From NCBI GenBank assembly GCA_051294375.1, contig CM119267.1, positions 19,915,546 to 19,979,545 on the forward strand: DNA of 64,000 nt, written 5' to 3'. The number at the start of each line of letters is the position of its first letter. The stretch's first letter is position 1. This document shows, piece after piece, positions 16,004 to 28,600 of this stretch. Position numbers and translations under genes: made by a program. This DNA is from Paraspadella gotoi. Taxonomy: Eukaryota; Chaetognatha. The notes beneath the pieces were generated by a model. That model made no database searches and was not told the DNA's origin. It was given only the letters and a program-made list of their open reading frames with translations.

Positions 16004-18194
16004 GAGAGAGAGATTCAAAATGCCCTCGAAATCCATTGCCGGATTATAACTTCCGAATTTAATCTTCTGGAAGAAGGAAATCGTGTTGGGGGGTGTAAAC
16101 CTCGCCGAAAAATAATAATAATAATAAAAATATGAAATAAAAAAAAAGCGGGGAATTTTTTTTTTTTTTTTATTTTCCACTCGATCGAAGAAAAGCGAGG
16201 GGGCAATAGTTTCGAGTAAAGGCCAACTGAGAAGCGGGGATAGGGAGCGGAGGAAGAAAGAGAATAAAATTGGGAAATGGTTTCCCGACCGTTGGTTTCC
16301 AAATTCGCCTCGTTTCATTTGACCTTCCTTCGATTCCCTTTATATCTTTCCCTTTTTCGGTTCCTCGTCGCCTTTTCGCTCTTTTCCGTCGCGACGTTTC
16401 CACCGATTCATCGACGCTTACGACGAAGCGACACGAGAGCGACGATGACGACGACGACGACGAAGATTGCAACACGGAGGTGACGTCGTTGAAGAAGACG
16501 ACGACGAAATGCGAGAGACTGGGAATCGGGATTCGAAAACTATGTAAGAAACGCACGAAACCCAATGACATTCTCGCAATGCCGACCGACGCAGGCGCGA
16601 TGGCCGCCAAAGAGGGGGGAAAAAATGTCACTTTATACAATTGTCAATTTCTGAAATACCATCTGACGTCAAAGAGCGCTACGCAATGACAGGAACAAGG
16701 AAACTAAGGCGAACGATAAAATGAGAATATACAAGATGTCAGCATCGAGGTCGCGAGGAAGGAGAAGAAAGAAAAAGGAATAGAAAAAAAAGTAATCTCG
16801 AAACTGGCAGGGCCACGACGGGAAAGACGACGACGACGACGACGACGCCGACGATGGAATTCTTGGAGAAAAGAGAAAATCGACGTCATCTCTGGATGAT
16901 GAGATAGAGTTGTTGCAGTTGTTGTTGTGTTTCATTCCCGTTGTTCTCTTGTCCAATCGAAAGGCGACTCTTATATCCGGGTTGAGAGACTCCAACATCC
17001 GGGAAGTGGAAGACGAGAACCGGATTCGCGTGTCGGTGGAGTCGGCACGTAAAGTAGCTCGGAGGGGAGTAAATGGAAGAGGGGGTCAAAAGAAAATAAG
17101 GGGGAAAAGAGAGAAAGAGAAAGAGAGAGAGAGAGAGACGCACGAAATTGGAAGACGGATGAAAGTAGAGACGGGCGAGGAAAGAATGACCACTAGACGA
17201 AAAACTAAAAGGGGAAAAGGAGGAAGGAAAAAGTCGGGATCAAAGTAAATTGTTTGAGACATTAGCCTCGGCGAGGCATATTTAAAGAGGAGTGAGATAG
17301 AGAGACCTCGAATGACGAGGGGATAGAGATAAAGCATGAAAAATAAAGAGAGACAGAAGATACGGTAGAAAAGCTAACGGCGAAGAGCAAACTTCCTCTA
17401 TTTTGTCTCAACAATTTCTCAAAATAAACGTTGCAATGTTTGAAAAGGTTTTCTTTATTAATTCGTATTTCTTATTTTGATTGTGAATATGACGCATTTT
17501 TCACTTCTTTTAATTAAAAAAGATGTGGCTGAGTAAAAGAATTTCTCGCGGTAGCCGATTTGATTTTTTAAAAAAATGTAAGACAATGTCGTTCTCACGT
17601 ATAAGCCTGGTTATCTTAGTAAATCCGCTCAAAGAAACCGATACCGTCTAATTGAAAAAAAAAACTAAATCAGAAACGACGAGAAACTAAATGAGAGTGT
17701 GACGAGAATCACGATTTCACTGCTATTGTACGGCACGAGTGTTACAAGATTCTTTCGAGTGTGAAACGTTGTTGTCGTTGTTGTTGTTGATGCAGAGCCA
17801 AAGCTACCGATTGATAAATCTTTCAGGAGGAGAAAAGAAATGGAATTACAAGGGAGACAGGGATGTACGGGGAGAGAGAGACAGAGTGAGACAGATAGAC
17901 CTTGTCAACCTTTTCAAAGATTCCTTTGTCTTTTTTTTACGCACTTCGACAATCTTTTTTGGTATCACGAGCAAGTTGTTTTTGTTATTGTAATTCATAA
18001 TGGGGTCGGCTGGTTAATAATTTTAAAACATTTTTATCTTTAACACTGTTAGATTTAGTAAACAAGGGCTGAAATTAAAACAACCTCAGAGGGTTAGGCG
18101 GAGGGGCTGGGTGAGTTGGGCAAGTCACACAACTTCTTTACTCCTGATTAACTCAGCCTCAGGGTTAAGAGGCGAGAAAGCAGTTCCGATTTGT

Positions 18195-18195
18195 T

Positions 18196-18246
<51 letters not shown>
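18195..18246. repeat. (GA)n microsatellite
   Basis: A GA run with one AA interruption, just past the 3' end of the minus-strand coiled-coil gene. Confidence 0.95.
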
Positions 18247-18405
18247 CGCTTTGCCGATATTGGAATTCTCGGAGGCGCTCGGAAGCCACTAACGGTTGTC
18301 GTCAAAGAAGAAGCCCTGGCTCGACTTCCGGTTTGGTCGAGAATCGTCGACGCCGGGCGAGATTGGGCGCCGGCCGAGATTGCGGCGCCGGCATCGTCGT
18401 TGCCG

Positions 18406-18676
18406 TTATCCGGCGTCGACCTCGGAGACGAGCGAAGTCGTGAAGAGCGTGACGTCATCGTGCAGACCCGGGGGCGGCATCGGCGTCTCTTGGGTCGACG
18501 TGGGCGGATCAGCGACGACCTACATCGGTGGGCGGAAAGGATGGGCGGAGTCGGTGAAGAAATGGTGAGGAGACGGTAGAGAGAAGAAGTGAAGTTGTTC
18601 TCTTTTATTATTTCTTTCTTTCTTTTTTTCTTTCTTTCTTTTTTTCTTTCTTTCTTTCTTTCTTTCTTTTTTTATT

Positions 18677-18732
<56 letters not shown>

Positions 18733-21012
18733 TTTTTCTTTCTTTCTTTCTTTCTTTCTTCCACAGTCATCATTGTAGTATAGTATCGTTATAGGCTGTA
18801 CCTTTTTCCACTCTTTCGATTCCCAGTGCTCCGCGCATCCCTCCACCATGCGAACAACATCCGGGGTTGGCTTGGCGTTCTCGTCATCCGGGTCTGGATC
18901 CGGACCGGACGGCCGCCCGATTTCCAGGGGCAACTCCACCAAAAAATCCATGGTGCGTTCGCTGGGATCGAGGTTCCGTGAAGTGTGGAGGTATTGCCGA
19001 AAGCTCTCCAGCGTGTGCTTCAACCGATGCTCCACCTGATCGTGGAAAAAGGTGAGAGGGGATTTTGAAATAAGAATGGAACTCGAAAACAGAAAAAAAC
19101 AAGGAAAAACTCTTGGCCCATTTTGCAATTGAAACTCTGTCACTGCCACTAATGGACCCATAGGTATTTTCGACAAAAACGAAAACAACCTTCCCCATGG
19201 CCGCACCGGCGAGATGATTTATAACTATTAGTAACTGCAACAACAACCATTGAAAAAAACAAACAAATAAAAAAATCTATAAAAACCCATCTCACAAAAC
19301 TTTTGTGCAAAATACAGAGTGTCTCAAGCGTACTGTTACTTTACAAATGAACGCTGTGTCAAATTGGTAAGGTGAATTATTAATTTAATAGAACCACCGG
19401 AAAGATGAGTTCATACATTTTTTTGGTATCTCTATTATTAAGTTCAATTGTATTTTTATTGACAAAATGCGCAGTTCAAATAAGGGGTTATAAATTTAGG
19501 TGTCCTGCTTTTGGTTAAAAAAATCATTGTTCATGTTACATTATAGTAATATATGTTGTTTATTATGTCCTTGTTAAAGATTTTTGTAGATATGGAATGA
19601 TTTTTAAAAAAATCTGTTTTTATAAATACTCATTAAGGTTACATTCAGGATACTGTTAAACACTACAAATTTAGTATGAAATGATTCAGCATAGGATGTT
19701 AGATACATAAAATACTTTTTACTGCAAAAACTATTTTTCTGCTGACTTGTACTCATATGTATTGACAATATAATTGGCTATATCAAACTGCCTGTATATT
19801 CGTAATAATATTTCAATTAAAACTTATCCAATACTCTCACTATGTTAAAAATCTTTCAGAAAAGGCCTGTGACCATCATAATACCGTTGCAACATAATAT
19901 CATACAACCAAATAGCTAAAAAAAAATCATTTGGGTAGTTGGGCTTGGAAAGATTTGAATATTTCAAAATTGAAAAAAAATATTTCTGACATTTGATAAT
20001 GCTGATAGAATTTGACATAATAGTTTGATTTTCAAAATAAAGACATGATATAAAACTGTAAGCACTTCTGGATCTAACAAGTACAGTCATGTATTTTATA
20101 ATTTTTTTATATAACAGTAATGATCCACTGTATTTATTTGTAAAGTGACACTACGCTTGAGACACTCTGTATGAAGTCTTGAAATGGTTTTTTCCCGGAT
20201 TTTTTTTTTTTAGTATCGGGTTCGTCGGAAACCCATATAAATCTGTCAAAAATTGGAAATATTTTTTTCGGGCCCTTTTTTCTTCCCTCAGTATATCAGT
20301 GGCGATATGACGAAACGTTCACAATTTTTCTGATAAGTTTAGAAAAAGCATGAAAGCAGAATTTTTTCGGAGTTTTTGTGAAAAAAGTCAAAGTATAAAG
20401 AAAATAGAAATTAACTAAACTCTCATGAGCTCATGGGAGAAAAGAAATTGAATTAGCAAACTTTTAGTTTAACTTTCAAGACACACGATTACCGTTAGAG
20501 AGCGAAAAAGAAAATGAGAATGAGCGAGGAAAATGAGCGAAAGAAATCGTTAATCACTTGGAGGGGAAAAGAGGAAATCGGAGGGAAAGAAGCCGCGTGA
20601 GAAAAAGTGGGTGACGGTGGGTGGAATAATCGAGGGTGAAAAAAAAAGGAGTGTGTGAGCCTCCCTTCCCTCTACGCATGATTCATGAGGCAAAAAAGGG
20701 ACTTTTTTTGTGGAAGATTAAGAGTAACAGCGGAAAGGGTCACGGGTGAGACGTCTATGTAAAAATAAGAGGGGAAAAAAATTTGTGGTGACGGATGAAT
20801 CACGAGAGACGAGTACGACGCAGCGTTTACGAAAGCCCTCCAGCCCTCTCGCTCCTGGATGCATCGACAGAATTTCTGCCAGTTCGTCGTAGCATCGACG
20901 ACTCGTCTCGTGTAACGTTTGACTCGTCAAGTTTAACGCGTGGCGTGCGACGTTGGACCAACGAGCGGAACCGGCGTCAGGATCCTTTTTTTTCTTCTTT
21001 CGCGTGGCGCGT

Positions 21013-21076
<64 letters not shown>

Positions 21077-21142
21077 TAGAGAGAGAGATAGTATCCTCCG
21101 CGAGAGACATTTGTCGTTAGCTTCGTGCACGCGCGCGCGCGC

Positions 21143-21211
<69 letters not shown>

Positions 21212-22298
21212 CGAGAGCGAGATGAAAACGTAATCCCGAAAAGGAATTCTACTTTCCTCCTGTTTTCAAACATTAAAATTACATGAAGAATTTGATTTTC
21301 GCTCGTAATAAAAGCAAGTAATTAAATCTTAAAAAAAAAACAAAAAAAAAAAAATGAACAGGATTTTCGCCGAATTTGTTTACTTCCACTTTTTAAATCG
21401 GATTGCACGCTGACCTGAATTCTTTCGGCGACTGAGACCCCGAGCTGATTCCTTGTAGAATCCACCATCTCGAGTCGATAGCGGCACAACTGGTCGATCT
21501 TCTTCCGCTCCTCTTGAAAGCGGACCTCCCGCTGGGTAAATACGGCCTCCATGCGCCGTCGTTCGTCTCGTTTGGCGCGCTCCGTCGCCCTCTTCCGCTC
21601 GTTTTCGGAGAACGTGTTGTGAAGTCGCAGGTCATGCTTCTTTTCTTCGGCGAATTTCCAGAGGCGCTCCTCGAATACGCGCTCCACGGCAGCGATCTCC
21701 TTTTCCCGCGCTTCGGCAAAGACGAGACGCTCCCTCTCAAGCGCCGCCTGCACCCACGCCTGCGCCTCAGTTTCCTTCTCTCGCTCGAGTCGCTCCTCCA
21801 GCTCAGTCACTTGCCGCTCCACCTCTTCCCGCGAAGCTCGCTCCTGCTCCACGAGACGCTTCATCATGGAGGCCTCGATCTCGGCGCACCTGTCCTGCAT
21901 GGCCTTTTCGTATTTGAGCTTTAAGTCACTGATCACGCTCTCTTGCTCCACCTGATGGATTCGGGGGGGGGGTGTTGATCGCATTTAAAATAGTTTTTGA
22001 AGGATTAAAGAGCAGAAATAACCTTCGAAGAATGAAAACCAAAATTAATACATAACAGGGACCTGCTATGTCATTATCTTGTAAGAGTGATGGAAGCCTT
22101 AAACGACCAAAGCCTATCCAAAGTCAGGGGCAAAATAGCTTACATTTATGAAATAAATGGATAATTTTAATATCGGTTGTACAAATTTCATAACACAAAT
22201 TTTTTTGGTCTTTTGTTTTTGTTCTCGATATTCAGGATTTTTTACTCTCAAGGTCTCTCAGGCGAATTGAGCTCACGAAGTTTCGTGCCAACATGGGG

Positions 22299-22352
<54 letters not shown>

Positions 22353-22768
22353 TCAAATTTGAAATCACTCTCCCGCGAGTGCCGTTGGCGAGGCCGATTT
22401 TTGGATTCGTCAAATCCTCAGGGATTTCGTTCCTCGACTTGGATAATGGATATTCCTTTCGACGAGCGGCCACGTGGCAATCGTGGCCTTTTGTTGCCCG
22501 CGGGTAGGGAAATGGCGACGGGGGAAAGAAATTTTCCCAATCTAAATTTAACGAATCCTATGAACGCAGATAAACTTTTACCGCCCTATTAAAATTTTTT
22601 AAAAAATTTTGCTCAATGCTTTATTTTTTCGTTTATAAAAGTTATTTAAATAAGCCGGAACTGTCAATTATATTTTTTTAAATTTTGACAAAATGAGACA
22701 GAATGAAGGGCACAAAAGGAGATTCTGAAAAGTGAGAGACAGAGAGAGAAAAATAGAAAAAAGAAAGT

Positions 22769-22814
<46 letters not shown>

Positions 22815-23957
22815 AAAAAACCACTAGAATTGGAAAGCGTACACCACAAAAATGCAAGCATTGCCGTTTTAAGCTCTTGGAAAATCAAAAAAATTAAAAT
22901 CTAACTCGCCTGCAAGACTTTGTGAAGCTCATCCAAGGCTTCCTGCCTGATAACGCCTTCTTAATTCGCTCCTCTTCCTGCGCCCTCGTCACTGCGACGC
23001 TCTTTTGACGCTCCACGTCTCTCATGGCTTTGAGGTAGGCGTCATTACCGACGCCCAATACGTGATGGTGCGTTAGCTCGCGTCCGTCCAGGCCGGGAAG
23101 ATTCGTCAATATGGGTTTCGGTATTCGCTCGAACGACGTTTGGCGAGTCGGTTTTCTGATTAATGGGATTTAGGGTTTGGAATAAAAATAACTGATAAAA
23201 AAACAAAAACAATTTCCTTCGTCAGTCGTAAAAATATTTGGTAATTAAACTCATTTAATGCTAAAAAATATCGAGCTATTTTTATTTTTTAAGGAATACA
23301 CGAAATCATGTACAAGATTATCTAAGAATATACAAGAATATATAAATAATTTTAAGCAATGAATATAAGTATCATCAACGACGACAACAACAACAATTTC
23401 AACCTCAGAACTCCGGGCAAAGAGAACTGATCCCTGTTCTTCTCGCTCCTCATGGTGGTGAGCGGTCTTAGCGGCGCGTATTTGGCGCTTGCATCCGGCG
23501 TACGGCGCTCCTTCGCCTCCCCGCCCAGAGGGCCAGCACCGTCGTGACCGAAGACCAAAATTTGAAGCTTATTTCGATAAGAACGCGGAAAGACAGTCTG
23601 AGCGGCGCCCGGCGCCCACTTTCCGCACGCCGGTTCGTAGAAGGCATTGAAGCAGCAGTGTGGTTGTTGAGGAGTCAGAATCCCGCCGCCAGTCGTCGCT
23701 GGACGGATTCGCGTCGTACGCGCGGAATTCGTAGCCGACTTGAAACGGCTCCCACTGCTGGCGGTCGAAGTTTTCTGATGCTGGAGTCTACGTTGCCTTT
23801 GCTGCTGATGATGTCGGTACTGCTGAAACTTCTCTTTAAACTCCAGGGCTTCCTCCGAATAAGGAGTTTGGCAGTTTTTGTGGTAACCATGATTGTTGCA
23901 GACGACGAGGGTGTTGGCGTGAAAGTGATAAGAAGCGACCGTTCCCATCGCTAGCAA
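18406..23957 (-). CDS. Coiled-coil protein resembling the C6orf163 family
   Basis: A minus-strand gene with function unknown. Exons in transcript order: about 23957-23404 (start uncertain), 23155-22910, 21951-21415, 19035-18802, 18519-18406; stop at 18408-18406. The exon of 537 bp is almost entirely a Glu/Arg/Lys-rich coiled coil starting VEQESVISDLKLKYEKAM. From memory, human C6orf163 has the same plan. An N-terminal TFKRI...THKDILDIGAN segment matches SFERI...THHHVLGVGND here. A final helix rich in L/E/R/F followed by a Pro-rich tail matches VEHRLKHTLESFRQYL here. Exon 2 is 246 bp where 247 is needed: a missing base near 22950 would restore VIRQEALDELHKVLQ, a coiled-coil sequence, at the exon end. 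The exon 2 donor is GC (CAG|GCGAGT). The long N-terminal exon has no clear match. Family assignment is tentative; the gene structure is firmer. Confidence 0.7.
18605..18765. repeat. (TTTC)n microsatellite
   Basis: About 160 bp of TTTC units with occasional extra T, in the last intron of the coiled-coil gene. Read on the minus strand it extends an exon frame into a Lys/Glu/Arg run that is intronic. Confidence 0.95.
19315..20169. mobile_element. Non-autonomous mariner-like element (MITE) with TA duplication
   Basis: The two ends form a terminal inverted repeat of 34 bp with two mismatches, beginning CAGAGTGTCTCAAGCGTA (19315-19348 and 20136-20169). Each end is flanked by TA, the target duplication of Tc1/mariner elements. 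The 855-bp interior is A+T-rich and has only short frames, so it cannot encode a full transposase. It lies in the intron between coiled-coil exons 19035-18802 and 21951-21415. Confidence 0.85.
21014..21211. repeat. Twin (GA)n tracts
   Basis: Two GA runs (about 21014-21081 and 21143-21211) separated by a short spacer that includes (CG)n. They are intronic and generate Arg-Glu and Leu-Ser shadow frames. Confidence 0.95.
22062..22205 (-). repeat. Dispersed repeat, family 3, copy in coiled-coil intron
   Basis: The reverse complement matches 62600-62738 over about 140 bp. It shares TTACAAGATAATGACATAGC, the GCCCCTGACTTTGG block and the GTACAACC start region. It lies in the intron between exons 2 and 3 of the coiled-coil gene. 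Confidence 0.75.
22304..22345. repeat. (GA)n microsatellite
   Basis: A GA run ending in a G8 stretch. Another GA-rich patch lies at about 22774-22812. Both are in the same intron. Confidence 0.95.
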
Positions 23958-24058
23958 CGCTACGACGGTTTTGATGCCCGAAGATGGGAGTTTTTCAGGC
24001 TATCTGGATTATTGGAATCCCGTTGCAGAATCGAATAAATTAGTAAGTTTAGTAGACT

Positions 24059-24331
24059 CTACAAAATATTTCTGAAAGGGCTCGGATCGCAGATATTGAC
24101 GCCGAAGGCCTCCGAATTAAAGTTCGGCCAAATAACATGCAGCGTCGTCGTGTTCATAGAGACGCGCACCGTTGTTTCCACGAGGGATACTAATTTTCCC
24201 ATTGCGACACGAGCATCGGAGAAGTCGAATCCGAGGGCATTTGCGCCATCCGGGGAAATCAAACGCCGACACGCAAACGTAAAACGACCGTCGCCATCAT
24301 GGAGTGTTAGAAATCTTTGCCAAATCGCCAT
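24059..24331 (-). CDS. Orphan reading frame, 90 residues or more
   Basis: An open frame on the minus strand, not recognised. From the ATG at 24331 it encodes 90 residues ending in SPFRNIL and a stop. The frame stays open upstream to about 24365 (VYTEPGYCTHAEQ before the Met), and a possible acceptor (CAACAAAG) sits near 24366, so this could be a last exon. The composition is ordinary, with motifs such as LTLHDGDGRFTFACRRL and HVIWPNF, unlike low-complexity shadow frames. It lies just upstream of the coiled-coil gene on the same strand and could be a separate gene or an unjoined part of it. Confidence 0.35.
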   Translation of the reverse strand: MAIWQRFLTLHDGDGRFTFACRRLISPDGANALGFDFSDARVAMGKLVSLVETTVRVSMNTTTLHVIWPNFNSEAFGVNICDPSPFRNIL

Positions 24332-24365
24332 TTGCTCTGCATGTGTGCAATAGCCAGGTTCTGTG

Positions 24366-25654
24366 TAGACTTTGTTGTTGAAAATAAATTATATACAAAT
24401 ACTTTGATTCATTGCTTAACCCACCCATGAAGCTTGATGCGATTTTGTCTTCAGTTATTCTCTTCTTGATCTCGGAAGGACATACGTTATAAAATTTAAG
24501 CAGTTATAGTATAACTTAAACCATTGTTAATATACTAAGATTGGAAACTGATTGTTTAAAAAACTAAAAAGAAAGAATTTGGAAAGAAACTCAAGGTCAT
24601 GGTTCGGTTTTGTAGTAATCATCTATTTTCATTAGACTTTGCAATTACAATTTAGGATACAAATAGGGCGCGAAGCATAAATGATAGCCGGTATTGCGGC
24701 AAAATGAATAATCTTTCCGATTTGTCGATTTGAGAATATAATTGTTGTCATAGAAACTCGAATAAGGTTGTCTGATTGGCTGCTTGCGATGAAAAAAGTA
24801 GTCCCCTTCTCAAATGAACTTCGCAGCGGGATTTTAAGCTAATATTAAAACGAAATCGTAAAATAAATCATACGACAGTAAAAACTCTGCTTCTAAATAA
24901 TTATAATTTGACGTAAGCTCATAGTCAAGTTAGTATAGTGTTGAGTATCCGCTAAATGGTGGCGCAAGGTATTACTCCGCGCTTCCACCTCTTTCCTTCC
25001 GCACCGTCCTTTTTACGTTGCTTGGTCTTTGGGATTTTTTTAGCTGGAATTTATTCCTCAAGCAATAAATGTTTCTGAATTTACTTATTGATGGTTCGTC
25101 AGTAATTTCTTCCTTTCGCCAAATCCTGATTTAAGATTTCCGCGATCAAAATGAGCAATTACAATGACTCAGCGCCATTTTAAGATTCCGAAACATCAAA
25201 TGCACGTTTCTTCGTTTTCTCTAATTTGATATAAATGCATGATAATGTGATATATATATATCGATGGATTACAGAGTTTTGCCATCTAATTGCCTTTCTT
25301 CACTACCATTGCAATACTGATGCAATGGTATGGGACGGTTGGCTATGACACCTGGGTTTTTTAGATGAAATTTTATTCAATGCTAATGCCCATTTCATTT
25401 GTCATTAAAATTTACGTCAGCTCTGGTCTAAGTTGTAGCCAATTTATCGTCGCGAATACGTGGGTCGATACAGTGGTTCAATCAATAACGTTTAATCTTT
25501 ATGTAGTGTGGTACGTAAATACGAATTATGTCTTTGTTAACATGATTTTATCGCCAAATCCAGGTTTGGATCTATCCAATAGCAATAAGGTGGGATTTTC
25601 TGAACTAGCTTAATATTAACATAACCTTCGTGTCGGAGGCCTCAAACATTTACC
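24366..25654. other. Spacer upstream of 14-3-3 epsilon
   Basis: About 1.3 kb, A+T-rich, without a supported coding exon. It must hold the 14-3-3 promoter, but I see no clear TATA box or initiator. Confidence 0.5.
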
Positions 25655-28600
25655 ATGGCTGACAGAGAAGATCACGTTTACATGGCCAAGTTGGCGGAAC
25701 AAGCAGAAAGATATGACGGTAAAGAGCAAACAAGGAATTTTATTTGAATGTATTTATTCTAAGTATACAATTATGAATTAAATTTACAGAAATGGTGAAA
25801 TCGATGAAAGAAGTGGCGAAAATGGACGTCGAGCTTACAGTGGAGGAAAGAAACTTGCTATCAGGTTCAATTATAAAATTATTGATAAAATTACTATGAG
25901 AAATGTCAGTGTTAGGTTAATTTTCAACGATGAATTTTTACAGTCGCCTATAAGAACGTGATCGGCGCTCGGAGAGCCTCGTGGCGAATCATTTCGTCCA
26001 TCGAACAGAAGGAAGACGCAAAATTATCCAATGATGGAGCTGGCAAAACAGAAAGCCCCAAACTCGGTCAGATGAAGGAATACCGGTGTCAGGTAATTAG
26101 AATCGAATCGCTATTAGAGCGATTATGATCCATCTTATTTTTGTCATAGATGATGTATATGTATATGTCTGTATATGCTATAGACAGAAACTATAAAGTG
26201 TTCCATGTTTTAAGGTGGAGGCGGAGTTGAAAGAAATATGCGACGATATCCTCGATGTTTTGGACAAAAACCTCATCAAACAAGCGAATTCGGGGGAATC
26301 CAAAGTCTTCTACTACAAAATGTTTGTAACTATAAAACTTATTATGAACGCACGCTTTTAAGTTGGTATTTTAACTTAAAATTCAGGAAGAAAAAAAAAT
26401 GAATCTTTCAAAGAAAAATAAAGAAATAAGAATAAACAAAGATAGATAAATAAATGAATTCGAATGTTATTGGTCCCATTAAAGTCTATCTTGACAAAAT
26501 CTAATTTATTTAAAATATTCATTTCAATTTTGTAGCGATGAAATGCAAAATATATGTTTAAAAAGTATTTTCTTGATGCATCTATTAGTATTCTTATGAA
26601 CGTTCTTTTTTTTTTCTATCTTTATATATTTATTTGTTTTGTTTATTTTAATTTTTTTTTCTTTTTTTTTCCCCTTTTTTTCCCTTTTTTTCCCTTTTTT
26701 TCTCCTTTTTTCCCTTTTTTTCTCTTTTTTTCCCCTTTTTTCCAAATTTTTTTTTCTTTTCTTTTTTTTCCCTCTCTTCTTTTCCTCTCTTCTCTTCTCT
26801 TTTCTTCTCTTTTTTTCTCTTTTCTTCTCTTTTCTTCTCTTTTCTTTTTATACGTCAGCATATTTGACTGAACGTACGCTTCAAATCTTGTTGCAGGACG
26901 CAAGTTTAAAAAATGAGCGGCGTTGTGATCTAGTGGAGGTTAATTGTAACCGACTTATAAGCTCACGGTATTATTATAATATGTTTTAGACTTATTACAG
27001 AGGTAGCATATCCAATCCAAGATACTTTTGGTTGCACTTTTTACTTTTTATTTATGGTATTTCAAGTTTCAACCATAATATATGAAATTGGTACTTTTTA
27101 ATATAAAACGACATAGATGGGTGCGGTTTTTAACGTGTAATGTACACTTTACATTGAACTTTACTTTTAATTAATAACTATTTTCTTTTTCCTGGAATCC
27201 AAGTTTTTATTTGTTCGTTTTGAAACCTATGCAGATATAATATATGGCGAACATGCCTTGATTTTTTCAAGCTTTTGCTGGTCGACTCATTTTGACATTA
27301 TTAAATTAATGTGTACTCTTACCTCCTGTGTAGGTTTTAAAACTATGAAAAAGATAAAAAAGAAATTAGATTTGCTTTGTATTATGTAAAAAAAATTTAT
27401 AGGAAAGGCGACTACCATCGCTATCTGGCGGAATTCGCTACCTCCGCTCAGCGAAAGGAGGCGGCGGAGAATTCCCTGGTCGCGTACAAGACGGCTTCGG
27501 ACGTGGCTCAAAGCGATCTCCCATCCACCCACCCGATTAGGCTCGGCCTGGCCCTTAATTTTTCGGGTGTGTTATTATCTTAGTCAAGTCATAAGTCACC
27601 TTGACCATCTTATCCAGTGTATATCCACTGTTATACCTGGTAGACCATTTACAATTTATATTCTAAATTACTGTTATTTTATTAAATTTTTTTCTAATTC
27701 TTTAGTTTTCTACTATGAAATCCTCAACTCCCCGGACCGCGCTTGTCGATTGGCCAAAGCCGCCTTCGACGACGCCATAGCCGAACTGGACACCTTGAGC
27801 GAGGAGTCGTACAAAGACTCCACCCTCATTATGCAGCTTTTGAGGGACAATCTGACGCTTTGGACGTCGGACATCGCCTGCGACGGTAAAGATTTAGATT
27901 TGGCTTTAAAATTAATTAACGTTCGTATCGCCAAATGTTTTTTCTCTTTGGAAATAAACCTTTCGCTTTGTATTCTTTTGCGTATTTGTTGAATTAATCG
28001 TTCGTTCCCTTTTTCGTGTTTTTTTTGTTTGCTCTCATTCTTGATGTATTATGTCACACAAGATAAAGCAGACAAAGATGAATCAGGTTTGATATTTATT
28101 TGAGGTTCTCGATAAGCTTTACTATCGGCTGCCTGTATCGATTTTTAGTATGTTTGATTTTTAGACGTATAGTCTTTAAACAAATGTCACATAAAGCCAC
28201 ATAAAGACAAATTTATTGTTTTTACTGCATGAGAAAAATGCAAACAAAAAATCTATGCATATTTCACCTTAAAAAAAGAGCTTAGTTGGATTTCAAATAC
28301 CAGGAAAAGACGGGCCATGACCCTGAAGAGACAGTAATTATTGTTATGTGTTAGTGACAGAACCGTTGGTGGATTTTAGTCCACCATAAATCCCCCCTCC
28401 CATAGGGAGAAGTATGTTGCGTCTCTTTAGTGAATTGTTGTTGTTGAGGCATGTCGCCTGATGTGTTGCTGGCGGAAAGTGCATCGCCAGGTTGAGGCAT
28501 GTCGCCTGAAAGTGTTGTTGTTATTTTCGGAAGTCAGGCTCACCAATGAAGAGACAGTAATTATTGTTATGTTTTAATGACAGAACTGTTCAATATAAGC

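Larger units (their letters stand above)
15751..18405. other. Spacer with purine-rich tracts
   Basis: Between the second CAP gene and the coiled-coil gene, which meet tail to tail. It holds (GA)n at about 15963-16013 and long GA-rich patches. Open frames on both strands at about 16170-16690 owe much of their length to GAC/GTC triplet runs. One + frame there has an acidic DDDDDDDED patch. I found no splice structure or recognisable domain, so I do not call a gene. Confidence 0.55.

Noticed and set aside
16170-16690. Overlapping frames of 139 and 156 residues on opposite strands
   Set aside because: Much of the length comes from GAC/GTC triplet runs. No domain, splice structure or start context supports either one.
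18520-18801. Lys/Glu-rich extension of the coiled-coil exon
   Set aside because: It is the (TTTC)n intron read on the minus strand. A good donor (AAG|GTACAG) ends the exon at 18802 and the next exon joins in phase at 18519.
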